Assembly (NCBI GenBank): GCA_965228545.1
Contig: OZ245822.1
Location: 1,364,001 to 1,428,000 of the forward strand
DNA length: 64,000 nt
Source: HXMU1420-13 sp965228545
GTDB lineage: Bacteria; Bacteroidota; Rhodothermia; Balneolales; Balneolaceae
Direction of reading: 5' to 3'
The notes under the pieces were generated by a model that was not told where the DNA came from, made no database searches, and saw nothing but the letters and a program-made list of their open reading frames with translations. Made by a program: the position numbers and the translations under genes. Below, one piece after another: positions 55,856 through 64,000 of this stretch. Positions within the stretch are counted from its first letter, which is position 1. Each line of letters opens with the position of its first letter.

Positions 55856-56527
55856 TTAAAATCCGAAGCGCATCGTTGCGGTAAAACCGGGCTCGCCGAA
55901 TTCATTAAGATACGAAAAGCGTGTTTCAGGCATTATTCGCGCCATATTTCTCGCTTTCACAAATGCACTGATGCCGGAAACTACACGATTTGCAACCATC
56001 AAAGTTAATAGCGCCGGTAGCTGATTATTATTCCGATCAATTCGCTCGCGCATATCCTGATAATGAAAGCGATTATCATCCTCCGACCAATTCCAGCGGT
56101 TTACGGGTTCATCAGCAATTAAATTATCCCAGTTTCGGCTACGTAACTGAAAATCATTGTATTCCTGAAGATTATCATAGTTCGCTACGGCCAGAAAGAA
56201 ATCTCGATTTTTATTACTTAAATCAATTCCTGCATTTGCTCTGGCAAAAGTTTCTAGTTCGGTCTCAAGAGTATTCGATCTTATACTTATACCGGCATAG
56301 CTTAAAATCATGATCGCATCGGCCGCCATGTGATATTGTCCACGCTTCCAATCGGTTTTATCGATGTACTGATGGCCCCAACCGGGCAATACTAACGAAC
56401 GAAGGAAAGCACCACGCGGACTATTTTCTTTACCTAAATCTAACTCCTGCGCTGTACTGGTTATCGAGATTGACATTAAAATCATCAAAAATGAAAAATT
56501 CAAAATTTTAAATTTTAAATTTTTCAT
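55856..56527 (-). CDS. exported DUF5683-like protein
   Basis: Starting at 56527 the protein reads MKNLKFKILNFSFLMILMSI with a signal peptide ending in STAQE. The frame is open back to 56629, but those residues overlap the end of ccmF and look unlikely. The mature part begins RGAFLRSLVLPGWGHQYIDK, the hallmark of DUF5683-type proteins of Bacteroidota, then a hydrophobic segment (MAADAIMILSYAGISI), and ends in FTATMRFGF, an outer-membrane-like terminus. Function is unknown. It follows ccmF in the same direction. Confidence 0.75.
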   Translation of the reverse strand: MKNLKFKILNFSFLMILMSISITSTAQELDLGKENSPRGAFLRSLVLPGWGHQYIDKTDWKRGQYHMAADAIMILSYAGISIRSNTLETELETFARANAGIDLSNKNRDFFLAVANYDNLQEYNDFQLRSRNWDNLIADEPVNRWNWSEDDNRFHYQDMRERIDRNNNQLPALLTLMVANRVVSGISAFVKARNMARIMPETRFSYLNEFGEPGFTATMRFGF

Positions 56528-56561
56528 TCCTTCTATTTTATTTGCGTTGATTTTAGTCAAT

Positions 56562-59081
56562 CTATGTAGTTTTTGAATTTTTGTCTTTCTCTCGTCTCCA
56601 ATGTCGGTAAATGGATACAGTAAATCCACCCATCAATAGAAACGTCCCGGTCCATACTACCGAAATGAACGGCTTCTTTTCGGCTACGATTAAAACCCAC
56701 TCTTCGTCATACGTTTCATCCAAGCCTGTTATTGTAAGCTCGATGGAATCTGTTTGGGGATTCACTTTTGAGAACTGGAAACTTAAGTCGTAGGTTGGCA
56801 GATTCACCGGAGGCGACATTACAAAACTTTGCTCATTCTCAGTAAATACTACGAATAGCGGTTCAATCAGAAATTCTTCTCCACTAGCTGCGTGTTTAAT
56901 CTCGATTTGAGCTCGAATTCCAATAGAAGTATTCGGAGGTAGATTAGTCGTATCTGCCTGCATAAAGTTGATGAAGTTAAAAGAAAATCCTCCTACTTCG
57001 ATGGTTTGCCCACGCTTAAACTCGATACTTTGGCTACTATCTGCCGGTTGAGCCGGGATATCCACATCCGAAACGTTTTGAATGGTTCCTTGCTCTTCAA
57101 TCTGATTATTTCTTCGCTCGATATATGAACTACCTGCAACGTACAGGTAAATATCACTCATGATTCCGGTGCGTACATCAGGATCTACCGACCAATTTAC
57201 ATTCTGAGCATTAGAAGTGGCCAGCATCGGATATACTTCCGGATACAAGTAGAATGGGCGACCACCTTCAATGGTTTCGAACTTAAAGCGATAGGTTTGT
57301 TGTCCGGGTCGATTCTGTTGAGTTAAATCGTATCCTTCGTAGGTAACCAGATATTGGTTATTAATTACCTTAGGCTCGTTTAATTTCAACTCCAGCATTT
57401 CTACAGTTTGCGATACGGGGAATCCCATTTCATCCACAACCTCACCCGCTAAAACCGCTGCATTGTAATTTTGTGTGTTTGCATCCAGCAATGGCCGATT
57501 ATACGCGCTTGAGGCTAATACGCCAAGTAAAAGAACTCCAAACCCAACGTGTGTTAGCGAGCCACCAATCAATTTTGGTTGTTTCATGGCGAGTCGTGCC
57601 ATCACCCAGCTGTTTCCCACAACAGCAAAGAATCCAGCAAAAATGTACAACATATAATATGGATTCTTTACTCCGCCTAGAATAACCGAAGCGAGCGTGA
57701 GCAACGATGTAACCAAAGTTGGATAAATCAATGCTGAAGCAAGCGTTTCTGCATCGTATTTTTTCCAGAAAAGGTACTGCCCCAACACCGTAAAAAGGGC
57801 CATAATGATGGCAATAGGCATACTCCAATCATTATAAAAACTGATTTCAGGCGGAGTTGGATTCTCATTAAACAGGAGTCCCAAAATCGGTGAACTGGTT
57901 CCCAGAATGATGACCACGCCCAGAATCAACAATAATACAGCGCCGGTGAATGTCATAAATTCACGACTTAATATTTTTGATTCTTTTTCAGGGGATGGAA
58001 GTTCTTTGTACCGCCAGAAAAACATACCCAGTCCAACGCCGGTTACTACTAACATGAAGATCAATAACTGATTGTAGAGCCCTAAATCCACAAAACTGTG
58101 TACTGATGAATCTGCCAATACTCCCGATCGCGTAAGAAACGTTTCGTATACAATCAGTACATACGCCAAAATTGCGAATAGCAGTGATGACTTCTGCGCC
58201 ACCGAGCTTTTCCGTTGAATGATCATGGTGTGAATACCCGCAGTGCCGATTAACCAAGGCACTAACGAGGCATTTTCCACCGGATCCCACGCCCAGAATC
58301 CACCAAACGAGAGGGTTACATACGCCCAATATCCACCTAAGAAAATTGCTGTTAGTAACGATAGGTTCGCTCCTAATGTCCACGGAAGTGCCGGGCCTAC
58401 CCACTCGTTATATTTTCGTTTCCAGAGTGCGGCCATTGCAAAACAATATGGAATGGTCATCATCGCGAAACCAACAAACAGGATGGGCGGATGAATCATC
58501 ATCCAAGGACTTTTCAAAAGGTCATTCAGACCGGTACCATCGGCCGGCATAAAATCCGGATTGGCTTGAATGAACGGAGCGTTCGGCATTTCTTCAGCCA
58601 GTGTTCTGAAAGGTGAAGCTCCAAACATAACATCACCGAATCTCCAGCCTACAATCATTGAGATCAGGAAAGCCTGAGTAAGTGCTAAAAAGAAAAGCAC
58701 GGGAGCTTTATACGGCGCTCGGGTCCACTTCATTAAGCAAATACCGGCAATCCAAGAGAACAAAATCCACAGCATAAAGCTGCCTTCTTGTCCGCCATAA
58801 AAAGCCGACCATAAATACTTTGGTGCTAAATCAAGGCTGGTATAATTAAATACATAGTAGAACTGGAACTGATGTTTAAAAATCAGAAAAACCAACAGTG
58901 CTGATGCAATGACCATGAACAGACCTTGCATTCCAAACATCCAGTTACCAATTTTCAGCTGGCGCTCGTTATCGGCCTGAGCGGCACGGAAATAGAACAC
59001 CATTGAAATCACACAAAATAAAAAGGAAAGCGTAATCGTAAGCTTTCCCATTATCCCAATAACAGGGGCAAACTCTAACAT
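56562..59081 (-). CDS. ccmF: cytochrome c heme lyase subunit CcmF
   Basis: The 839-residue multi-pass membrane protein has the heme-handling WWD-type motif (LSFGGFWAWDPVENASLVPW), conserved histidine-bearing loops (MMIHPPILFVGFAMM, SSVHSFVDLG) and more than a dozen membrane segments, then a soluble C-terminal region before a last membrane helix. It joins heme to CxxCH motifs of apocytochromes outside the cytoplasmic membrane. It follows ccmC, ccmD and ccmE in one operon. The length is larger than the 650 residues of classical CcmF because of a long exported C-terminal domain (about 560-810). Confidence 0.92.
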   Translation of the reverse strand: MLEFAPVIGIMGKLTITLSFLFCVISMVFYFRAAQADNERQLKIGNWMFGMQGLFMVIASALLVFLIFKHQFQFYYVFNYTSLDLAPKYLWSAFYGGQEGSFMLWILFSWIAGICLMKWTRAPYKAPVLFFLALTQAFLISMIVGWRFGDVMFGASPFRTLAEEMPNAPFIQANPDFMPADGTGLNDLLKSPWMMIHPPILFVGFAMMTIPYCFAMAALWKRKYNEWVGPALPWTLGANLSLLTAIFLGGYWAYVTLSFGGFWAWDPVENASLVPWLIGTAGIHTMIIQRKSSVAQKSSLLFAILAYVLIVYETFLTRSGVLADSSVHSFVDLGLYNQLLIFMLVVTGVGLGMFFWRYKELPSPEKESKILSREFMTFTGAVLLLILGVVIILGTSSPILGLLFNENPTPPEISFYNDWSMPIAIIMALFTVLGQYLFWKKYDAETLASALIYPTLVTSLLTLASVILGGVKNPYYMLYIFAGFFAVVGNSWVMARLAMKQPKLIGGSLTHVGFGVLLLGVLASSAYNRPLLDANTQNYNAAVLAGEVVDEMGFPVSQTVEMLELKLNEPKVINNQYLVTYEGYDLTQQNRPGQQTYRFKFETIEGGRPFYLYPEVYPMLATSNAQNVNWSVDPDVRTGIMSDIYLYVAGSSYIERRNNQIEEQGTIQNVSDVDIPAQPADSSQSIEFKRGQTIEVGGFSFNFINFMQADTTNLPPNTSIGIRAQIEIKHAASGEEFLIEPLFVVFTENEQSFVMSPPVNLPTYDLSFQFSKVNPQTDSIELTITGLDETYDEEWVLIVAEKKPFISVVWTGTFLLMGGFTVSIYRHWRREKDKNSKTT

Positions 59082-59085
59082 ATTT

Positions 59086-59481
59086 TTAGCTCTCTGAAGC
59101 TTTTACGTATTCTGATGGATCGGCGTTATTGTATTTAGACGGACATTTCATCAGCATTTCGCTGGCGTAAAAAACGTCGTTGCGCATCTCTCCGATTACT
59201 ACCAGACGATCGGCCTCTTCAAAATTATTTGGCTTTGGCCGCGGATACACCACTTTTTTTGTTTCTCCGGCATCATCGGTCATATAAAAAGAAAATTGCA
59301 TGGTTTCACGAGAGAAGCCATGATCTTTGGATGAATCCCAAACACCGGGTACATGTGCAGCTTTCATTTCCGATGCCGTTTCGAAATCGGTGTAGGTACT
59401 GATGCTATTTCCAAAATTGATCATCAACATGGAAGTAAATGCGACTATGGCGATAATGCCAAGAATTAACTTTGGTTTCAT
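59086..59481 (-). CDS. ccmE: heme chaperone CcmE, CxxxY variant
   Basis: The 131 residues have an N-terminal anchor (LILGIIAIVAFTSMLMINFG) and an OB-fold heme-binding part (VVYPRPKPNNFEEADRLVVI, FYASEMLMKCPSKYNN). The usual heme-linking H-x-x-x-Y is replaced by C-P-S-K-Y, the C-x-x-x-Y form known in archaea and Desulfovibrio (system I*). It hands heme from CcmC to CcmF. It starts in an ATGA overlap with ccmD and ends 4 bases before ccmF. Confidence 0.9.
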   Translation of the reverse strand: MKPKLILGIIAIVAFTSMLMINFGNSISTYTDFETASEMKAAHVPGVWDSSKDHGFSRETMQFSFYMTDDAGETKKVVYPRPKPNNFEEADRLVVIGEMRNDVFYASEMLMKCPSKYNNADPSEYVKASES

Positions 59482-59717
59482 TGTTCTTCGGAATTAAGTT
59501 TTTCTTCGAGCGAGGCAACTTTTTTGTCCACTCGAATCATAAAAAATAATAAGACTGACCAGATGATGAGCGTAACGCCCAGCACCACATAAATAAGATC
59601 GTTTGAATACATAAAAGCGATAAATGCGTTTGCTTCCTGCAGCGATTCTTGCCCGGCCCACACATCGGAATAAGCTTGAGTTAGTGTATCAACTACGGCA
59701 GTAGAATCGGTTTGCAT
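59478..59717 (-). CDS. ccmD: CcmD-like small membrane protein
   Basis: The 79-residue protein has one membrane helix (LIYVVLGVTLIIWSVLLFFM) and then a charged stretch RVDKKVASLEEKLNSEE, as in CcmD. It lies between ccmC and ccmE, the expected place, and overlaps ccmE by 4 bases. It is needed to release holo-CcmE from CcmC in known systems. The N-terminal 45 residues are longer than in classical CcmD. Confidence 0.8.
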   Translation of the reverse strand: MQTDSTAVVDTLTQAYSDVWAGQESLQEANAFIAFMYSNDLIYVVLGVTLIIWSVLLFFMIRVDKKVASLEEKLNSEEQ

Positions 59718-59722
59718 AAGTA

Positions 59723-60412
59723 TTAAGATTCCTGTTCTGGATTAATTTTATACCGCACACTTTGGTAGCGATGCATGATGTCGTACACCCAAAAAGAGAG
59801 TGCAATAAACCCAAGCATAGCCGGATACAAAATTAACCGTAATTCGGCAGCGGTAATTTCTGAAAAAGCCGGATTTCCGTCGGCTCCGGGATGTAAACTT
59901 GTTAATTGTCGCGGAACCACATACAACAAAAACGGAATGGTGGTAACCGCAAAAATATTATAAACAGCGGCGATTTTTGCGCGTTTGTCTTCGTCGTCGA
60001 AAGCAGAGCGAAGTACTAAATAGGCCACGTAAATCATCATTGCTAAGGCTGCCAGATTCATTTTAGGCTCGGCGAATGTCCACCAGGTTCCCCAGGTAAA
60101 TCGCGCCCATAGCGAACCGGTTAGCAATCCACACAATCCAAACATCATCCCAACACGTGCCGAAGCTTCAGCTTTGATATCGAATATTGGCTTGGGGCTG
60201 TTCAGGTAGCGAATGCTGTAGATACAACTTGTGAGGAACATCGCATACATAGCCATCCACATTGGAACATGAAAGAAGATGTTACGAGCTGTCTGTTCAA
60301 GAATAGGAATCTCAGGGATATAGATAAGAAATCCACCACCGATTACTAATGTGAGCCAGATTGCTACTATGTACTTCCAGATTTTCAAATCAAAAATGGT
60401 TGAATGGTTCAA
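59723..60412 (-). CDS. ccmC: heme delivery protein CcmC
   Basis: The 229-residue membrane protein has six hydrophobic segments and the WWD-type loop (ARFTWGTWWTFAEPKMNLAA) with flanking His in ARNIFFHVPMWMAMY. It loads heme on CcmE at the outer face of the membrane. It leads the operon ccmC-D-E-F. ccmA and ccmB are not in this window next to it, and system I* also lacks ccmH. Confidence 0.93.
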   Translation of the reverse strand: MNHSTIFDLKIWKYIVAIWLTLVIGGGFLIYIPEIPILEQTARNIFFHVPMWMAMYAMFLTSCIYSIRYLNSPKPIFDIKAEASARVGMMFGLCGLLTGSLWARFTWGTWWTFAEPKMNLAALAMMIYVAYLVLRSAFDDEDKRAKIAAVYNIFAVTTIPFLLYVVPRQLTSLHPGADGNPAFSEITAAELRLILYPAMLGFIALSFWVYDIMHRYQSVRYKINPEQES

Positions 60413-60536
60413 AGCCCTAAATATACAAAAAACCCCTGATTTCCTTTGAAAAATCGGACCTAGCTTTTCAAAAATTGCAATTCGTTACAATTGAAATTTG
60501 TAATCTCTTCGAGCAAATAAATCTAACTAAATCAAA

Positions 60537-62891
60537 ATGCGTTTTACTCCCCGATTTCTACCCTCCGTTATCTGTTTGGGTATCTTATTTTTATCCCAAT
60601 TTCGAGCACAAGCACAACAAGCGAATTTTGAACTTGCAGAGCGATTCACCACTCAAAAAATGGAAAAATTAATCGGATCAACCGATGTAATTCCGAACTG
60701 GATCGAAGATTCCGACAACTTTTGGTACGAATGGGAAGATGCGCGCGGCGCTAATTGGTTTTATGTGGATATCGAAGCGAGAAATCAACGCGAACTGTTC
60801 GACCGGGAAGAGCTGGCAGGTTTACTTAGTGAAGAATTTAAGCGCCCGTTTAATGCCACCGATCTTGAACTGAAAGGCTTTGATTTCGATGAAGATAAAG
60901 AGCTTTTCACTTTTCATGTAGACAGTATTGAGTTCGAATGGTCGGTGCAAACTAATAATTTGGTAAAAGGTGACAGCCTGGAACCTAATAAGAGAGAACC
61001 ATGGGCAAACTGGTCGCCCGATAGCACTTGGGTGGTTTTCGCAAAAAATCACAATTTATATTTAATGAGTGGGGATACGTCGGATACCACCGAGCATCAA
61101 CTTACTACCGATGGTGAGCGTTGGTTCAGCTACCAATGGGCTCAAGGCGACACCGCGACAGACAAAAAAATGAGTGCGCGTATTCGCTGGTTCGATGATG
61201 AGAAAAAATTCTACGTTCAACGAACTGATAATCGAAAAGTAGACGAATTGTGGGTGATCAATAATTTAGGAAAACGCCCGAGTCTCGAGACCTATAAATA
61301 TGCCATGCCCGGCGAAGAAGAAGTGGGTATTGATTACGTAGAAGTGTTTGACGTTACATCCAAAGAGCGAGTAATCATGGATACCGATAAATGGGAAGAT
61401 CAGAATTTGTCGGTCGATTTTTCGGATGTAGCTACCGGCGATTTAAACGCACGTTCTTCTGATGTAATTTATATTGAACGATTAAACCGAGCCGCCAGTG
61501 AATTTGAGTTACTGAAAGGAAACACCGAAACCGGAGAAGTGGAAGTGATCATTTCGGAACGTTCTGAACCCTACTGGAACTGGCGTTTTCAGGATGCGGA
61601 TGTAATTAACAATGGCGAGGAGTATTTATGGTGGAGTGAGCGCTCCGGTTGGGGACATTTATACCGTTATGATGCAGAAGGTAATCTCAAAAATCAGATT
61701 ACTTCGGGTTATTTTGTAGCAGGTAACATCATGAAAATTGATACTGCGGCTCAAACGATCTTTTTTGAGGGATATGGTCGTGAAGCTGACAATGAGCCCT
61801 ATTATCAGCATTTATATTCTGTGAAGTTTGATGGAAGCAGAATGACGCACCTAACCCCCGAGCATGCGAATCACCGGATTTTTTCCTCACCGGAAGGCAA
61901 CTACTTTGTAGATAATATGTCTCGCGTAGACATGCCCACAAAAGCAGTGGTTCGGGATGGATCCGGAAAAGTGATTATCAACCTGCAGGAAGTAAATATC
62001 GACCGGGCAACCGAACTCGGCTGGAAGTATCCTGAAAAGTTTAAAGTGAAAGCTGCGGATGGCGTTACAGATATTTATGGTGTGATGTGGAAACCCTTCG
62101 ACTTTGATTCCACCAAAAACTATCCGGTAATTTCTTATGTGTATCCCGGACCTCAGGTTGAACCTTACCCCATTAGCTTTGGTCCTTCTCGACACCAAAC
62201 TCTGGCTCAAGTCGGCTTTGTAGTGGTTGCTTTTGGAAATCGAGGTGGAACTCCGCTTCGAAACAGATATTACCATACCTATGGATACGGTGATTTACGG
62301 GATTATCCACTGGCTGATAACCGATATAGCCTAGAGCAACTGATCGGTCGACATGACTTTATTGATGGCGAAAATATTGGAATCTACGGTCATTCCGGTG
62401 GTGGATTCATGAGTACAGCGGCACTGCTTTCTCATCCCGATTTTTATGATGTAGCTGTTTCATCGGCCGGAAACCATGATAACAACGTCTACAATCGCTG
62501 GTGGAGTGAAACTCATAATGGTGTAAAGGAAACTATTAAGAAAGTTACCGAAATGGGCGAAGACAGCGTAGAAGTAGAACGCGAGGAAGTCACTTTCGAC
62601 GGCCCCATTGAAACGAATATTTCGTTGGCCTCCAACCTTCAGGGAAAACTGCTTTTAGTTCACGGCAGCATGGATAATAACGTGCACCCTGCCAATACCC
62701 TTCGTTTGGTTGAAGAATTAATCAAAGAGGGCAAGCGTTTTGATTTGATGATGCTGCCCAGCCAGCGCCATGGTTTCCGCGGAGCATCAAGAGCTTACTT
62801 CGAGCGGATGATGTGGTACTACTTTGCGGAGCATTTATTGGGTGATCGAAGAACGAACGTAAACTTCAACATCCCCGAAGAGTTGGATTGA
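60537..62891 (+). CDS. S9 family dipeptidyl peptidase (DPP IV-like)
   Basis: The 784-residue exported protease has a signal peptide (ICLGILFLSQFRAQAQ), an N-terminal beta-propeller (for example EPYWNWRFQDADVINNGEEY, WWSERSGWGHLYRYDAEGN) and a C-terminal alpha/beta-hydrolase with Ser in NIGIYGHSGGGFMST, Asp in LLVHGSMDNNVHP and His in MLPSQRHGFRG. It cleaves N-terminal dipeptides or short oligopeptides in the periplasm. It is divergent from ccmC. A terminator follows at 62904. Confidence 0.93.
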   Translation: MRFTPRFLPSVICLGILFLSQFRAQAQQANFELAERFTTQKMEKLIGSTDVIPNWIEDSDNFWYEWEDARGANWFYVDIEARNQRELFDREELAGLLSEEFKRPFNATDLELKGFDFDEDKELFTFHVDSIEFEWSVQTNNLVKGDSLEPNKREPWANWSPDSTWVVFAKNHNLYLMSGDTSDTTEHQLTTDGERWFSYQWAQGDTATDKKMSARIRWFDDEKKFYVQRTDNRKVDELWVINNLGKRPSLETYKYAMPGEEEVGIDYVEVFDVTSKERVIMDTDKWEDQNLSVDFSDVATGDLNARSSDVIYIERLNRAASEFELLKGNTETGEVEVIISERSEPYWNWRFQDADVINNGEEYLWWSERSGWGHLYRYDAEGNLKNQITSGYFVAGNIMKIDTAAQTIFFEGYGREADNEPYYQHLYSVKFDGSRMTHLTPEHANHRIFSSPEGNYFVDNMSRVDMPTKAVVRDGSGKVIINLQEVNIDRATELGWKYPEKFKVKAADGVTDIYGVMWKPFDFDSTKNYPVISYVYPGPQVEPYPISFGPSRHQTLAQVGFVVVAFGNRGGTPLRNRYYHTYGYGDLRDYPLADNRYSLEQLIGRHDFIDGENIGIYGHSGGGFMSTAALLSHPDFYDVAVSSAGNHDNNVYNRWWSETHNGVKETIKKVTEMGEDSVEVEREEVTFDGPIETNISLASNLQGKLLLVHGSMDNNVHPANTLRLVEELIKEGKRFDLMMLPSQRHGFRGASRAYFERMMWYYFAEHLLGDRRTNVNFNIPEELD

Positions 62892-62903
62892 TAAATTAGC
62901 CAG

Positions 62904-62939
62904 CGGTCTGACGGATCACCCGTCTGACCGACTTTTTTT
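62904..62939 (+). terminator. rho-independent terminator after the dipeptidyl peptidase
   Basis: CGGTCTGACGG pairs with CCGTCTGACCG (one mismatch), loop of 5, and seven T. It lies 12 bases after the stop codon. Confidence 0.85.
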
Positions 62940-62941
62940 AC

Positions 62942-64000
62942 TGTCAGGCCGATTTTATTTTAGCCACGAAAACACCAAAACACTGAATTTAAAAAAGTCA
63001 TCCCCGTGAAAACGGGGATCTAAGGCTATAACAAAGCCCGAAACTTCAACAAACCTCAGATTCCCGACTTCGCGGGAATGACGGTGAATTGAGTGTTTCA
63101 CTTTGAACCAGTGTTCAATGCCGTAGCTTTTTTTACACCAAAACCTGATCGCTCGAAGGGTGTTGGTGATAACAAGTTTACGAACTTATTGAGTTCCTAA
63201 TCAACGAGTCCTTCTCCTTGAGGGGAAGACAGATGAGGTGTTTTCCTGCCACGAAAGCACGAAAACACCAAAACACTGAATTTAAAAAAGTCATCCCCGT
63301 GAAAACGGGGATCTAAGGCTATAACAAAGCCCGAAACTTCAACAAACCTCAGATTCCTGCCTTCGCGGGAATGACGGTGAATTGAGTGTTTCACTTTGAA
63401 CCAATGTTCAGTGCCGTAGCTTTTTTTACACCAAAACCTGATCGCTCGAAGGGTGTTGGTGATAACAAGCTTACGAACTTATTGAGTACCTAATCAACGA
63501 GTCCTTCTCCTTGAGGAGAAGACAGATGAGGTGTTTTCCTGCCACGAAAGCACAAAAACACCAAAAACAGGTTTAAAAAAGTCATCCCCGTGCAGACGGG
63601 GATCTAAAGCTATAACAAAGTCCGAAACTTCGACAAACCTCAGATTCCCGCCTTCGCGGGAATGACGGTGAATTGAGTGTTTCACTTTGAACCAGTGTTC
63701 AGTGCCGTAGCTTTTTTACACCAAAACCTGATCGCTCGAAGGGTGTTGGTGATAACAAGCTTACGAACTTATTGAGTTCCTAATCAACGAGTCCTTCTCC
63801 TTGAGGAGAAGACAGATGAGGTGTTTTCCTGCCACGAAAGCACAAAAACACCAAAAACAGGTTTAAAAAAGTCATCCCCGTGAAAACGGGGATCTAAAGC
63901 TATAACAAAACCCGAAACTTCAACACATTCAAGATTCCTGCCAAACCTATTTTGAAACTTCGGTGTGCATGCTCCGCAGGAATGACGCCCCTTTCTTTGT
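62942..64000. repeat. tandem repeat array, about 290 bp unit, running off the right edge
   Basis: GTCATCCCCGTG begins units near 62997, 63290, 63581 and 63871 (periods 293, 291, 290). Each unit holds an inverted GGGAATGACGGTGAATTG end, TTGAACCAGTGTTCA, ACCTGATCGCTCGAAGGGTG and ACGAGTCCTTCTCCTTGAGG. The last visible unit is altered at its right side. No gene was supported here. Confidence 0.88.

Noticed and set aside
62942..64000. CRISPR array
   Set aside because: Units are about 290 bp and almost wholly identical, without short repeats separated by unique spacers.

Overview
The window looks like a chromosome segment of a Balneolota (Balneolales)-type bacterium in the wider Bacteroidota/Rhodothermota group. 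The signs are a type IX secretion-like C-terminal sorting tail (FPNPFNPSTQISYTLPE), DUF4386 and DUF5683-like membrane proteins, TolB/TPR/AraC fusion regulators, a cytochrome c maturation cluster with a CxxxY-type CcmE, and flanking genes that mostly lack Shine-Dalgarno sequences. The genus cannot be fixed from the sequence alone.

Layout. 1-21.6 kb is ordinary chromosome: a LacI-type regulator divergent from a sugar-ABC ATPase, a class III cyclase, a pyruvate-kinase-like protein, small secreted and membrane proteins, a trypsin-like lipoprotein, a Zn/Cd P-type ATPase with its HMA-AraC regulator, two TolB-TPR-AraC regulators (one with an N-terminal cyclase domain), an MDR oxidoreductase, an alpha/beta hydrolase and others. 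21.7-54.99 kb is a tRNA-Asn integration hotspot. Relics of the tRNA 3' end with their terminators lie at 21.75-21.93, 31.12-31.26 and 31.53-31.71 kb, and an intact tRNA-Asn(GUU) lies at 54.92-54.99 kb. They delimit two tandem elements. Element A (about 9.8 kb) carries a SUKH/coiled-coil/HNH module split by a 1.32 kb IS256-family insertion, a YbjN-like protein, a double GIY-YIG protein and an AAA ATPase paired with a probable PLD-like nuclease. Element B (about 23.2 kb) carries a CDC48-like double AAA+ ATPase, an SF3-like helicase, a primase-helicase, a recombination operon (DUF932, two micro-ORFs, YqaJ nuclease, probable ssDNA-binding protein), a BspA-like surface protein, an OLD-family nuclease, a type ISP restriction-modification enzyme and a large serine recombinase whose reading frame runs through the tRNA. 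55.1-64 kb returns to chromosome: truA, a DUF5683-like protein, ccmFEDC, an S9 dipeptidyl peptidase and a tandem-repeat array.

The most striking observation is in element B. Two adjacent, intact-looking genes (37489-38091 and 38165-40645) contain two and three in-frame TGA codons, with no TAA, TAG or frameshift. All five sit where tryptophan would fit, and the third TGA of the primase-helicase lies before its helicase motif VI. Other genes of the same element end at TGA, so this looks like local recoding or readthrough of TGA as Trp in a replication module, not a wholesale code change. No suppressor tRNA was recognised in the window.

How the genes work together (inference): the recombinase excises and integrates B at tRNA-Asn. 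The helicase/primase genes replicate the excised form, the DUF932-YqaJ operon processes or recombines its DNA, and the OLD and type ISP genes, with the AAA/PLD pair of element A, supply defence. No capsid, tail or conjugation genes are visible, so B resembles an integrative plasmid or satellite, not a complete phage or ICE.
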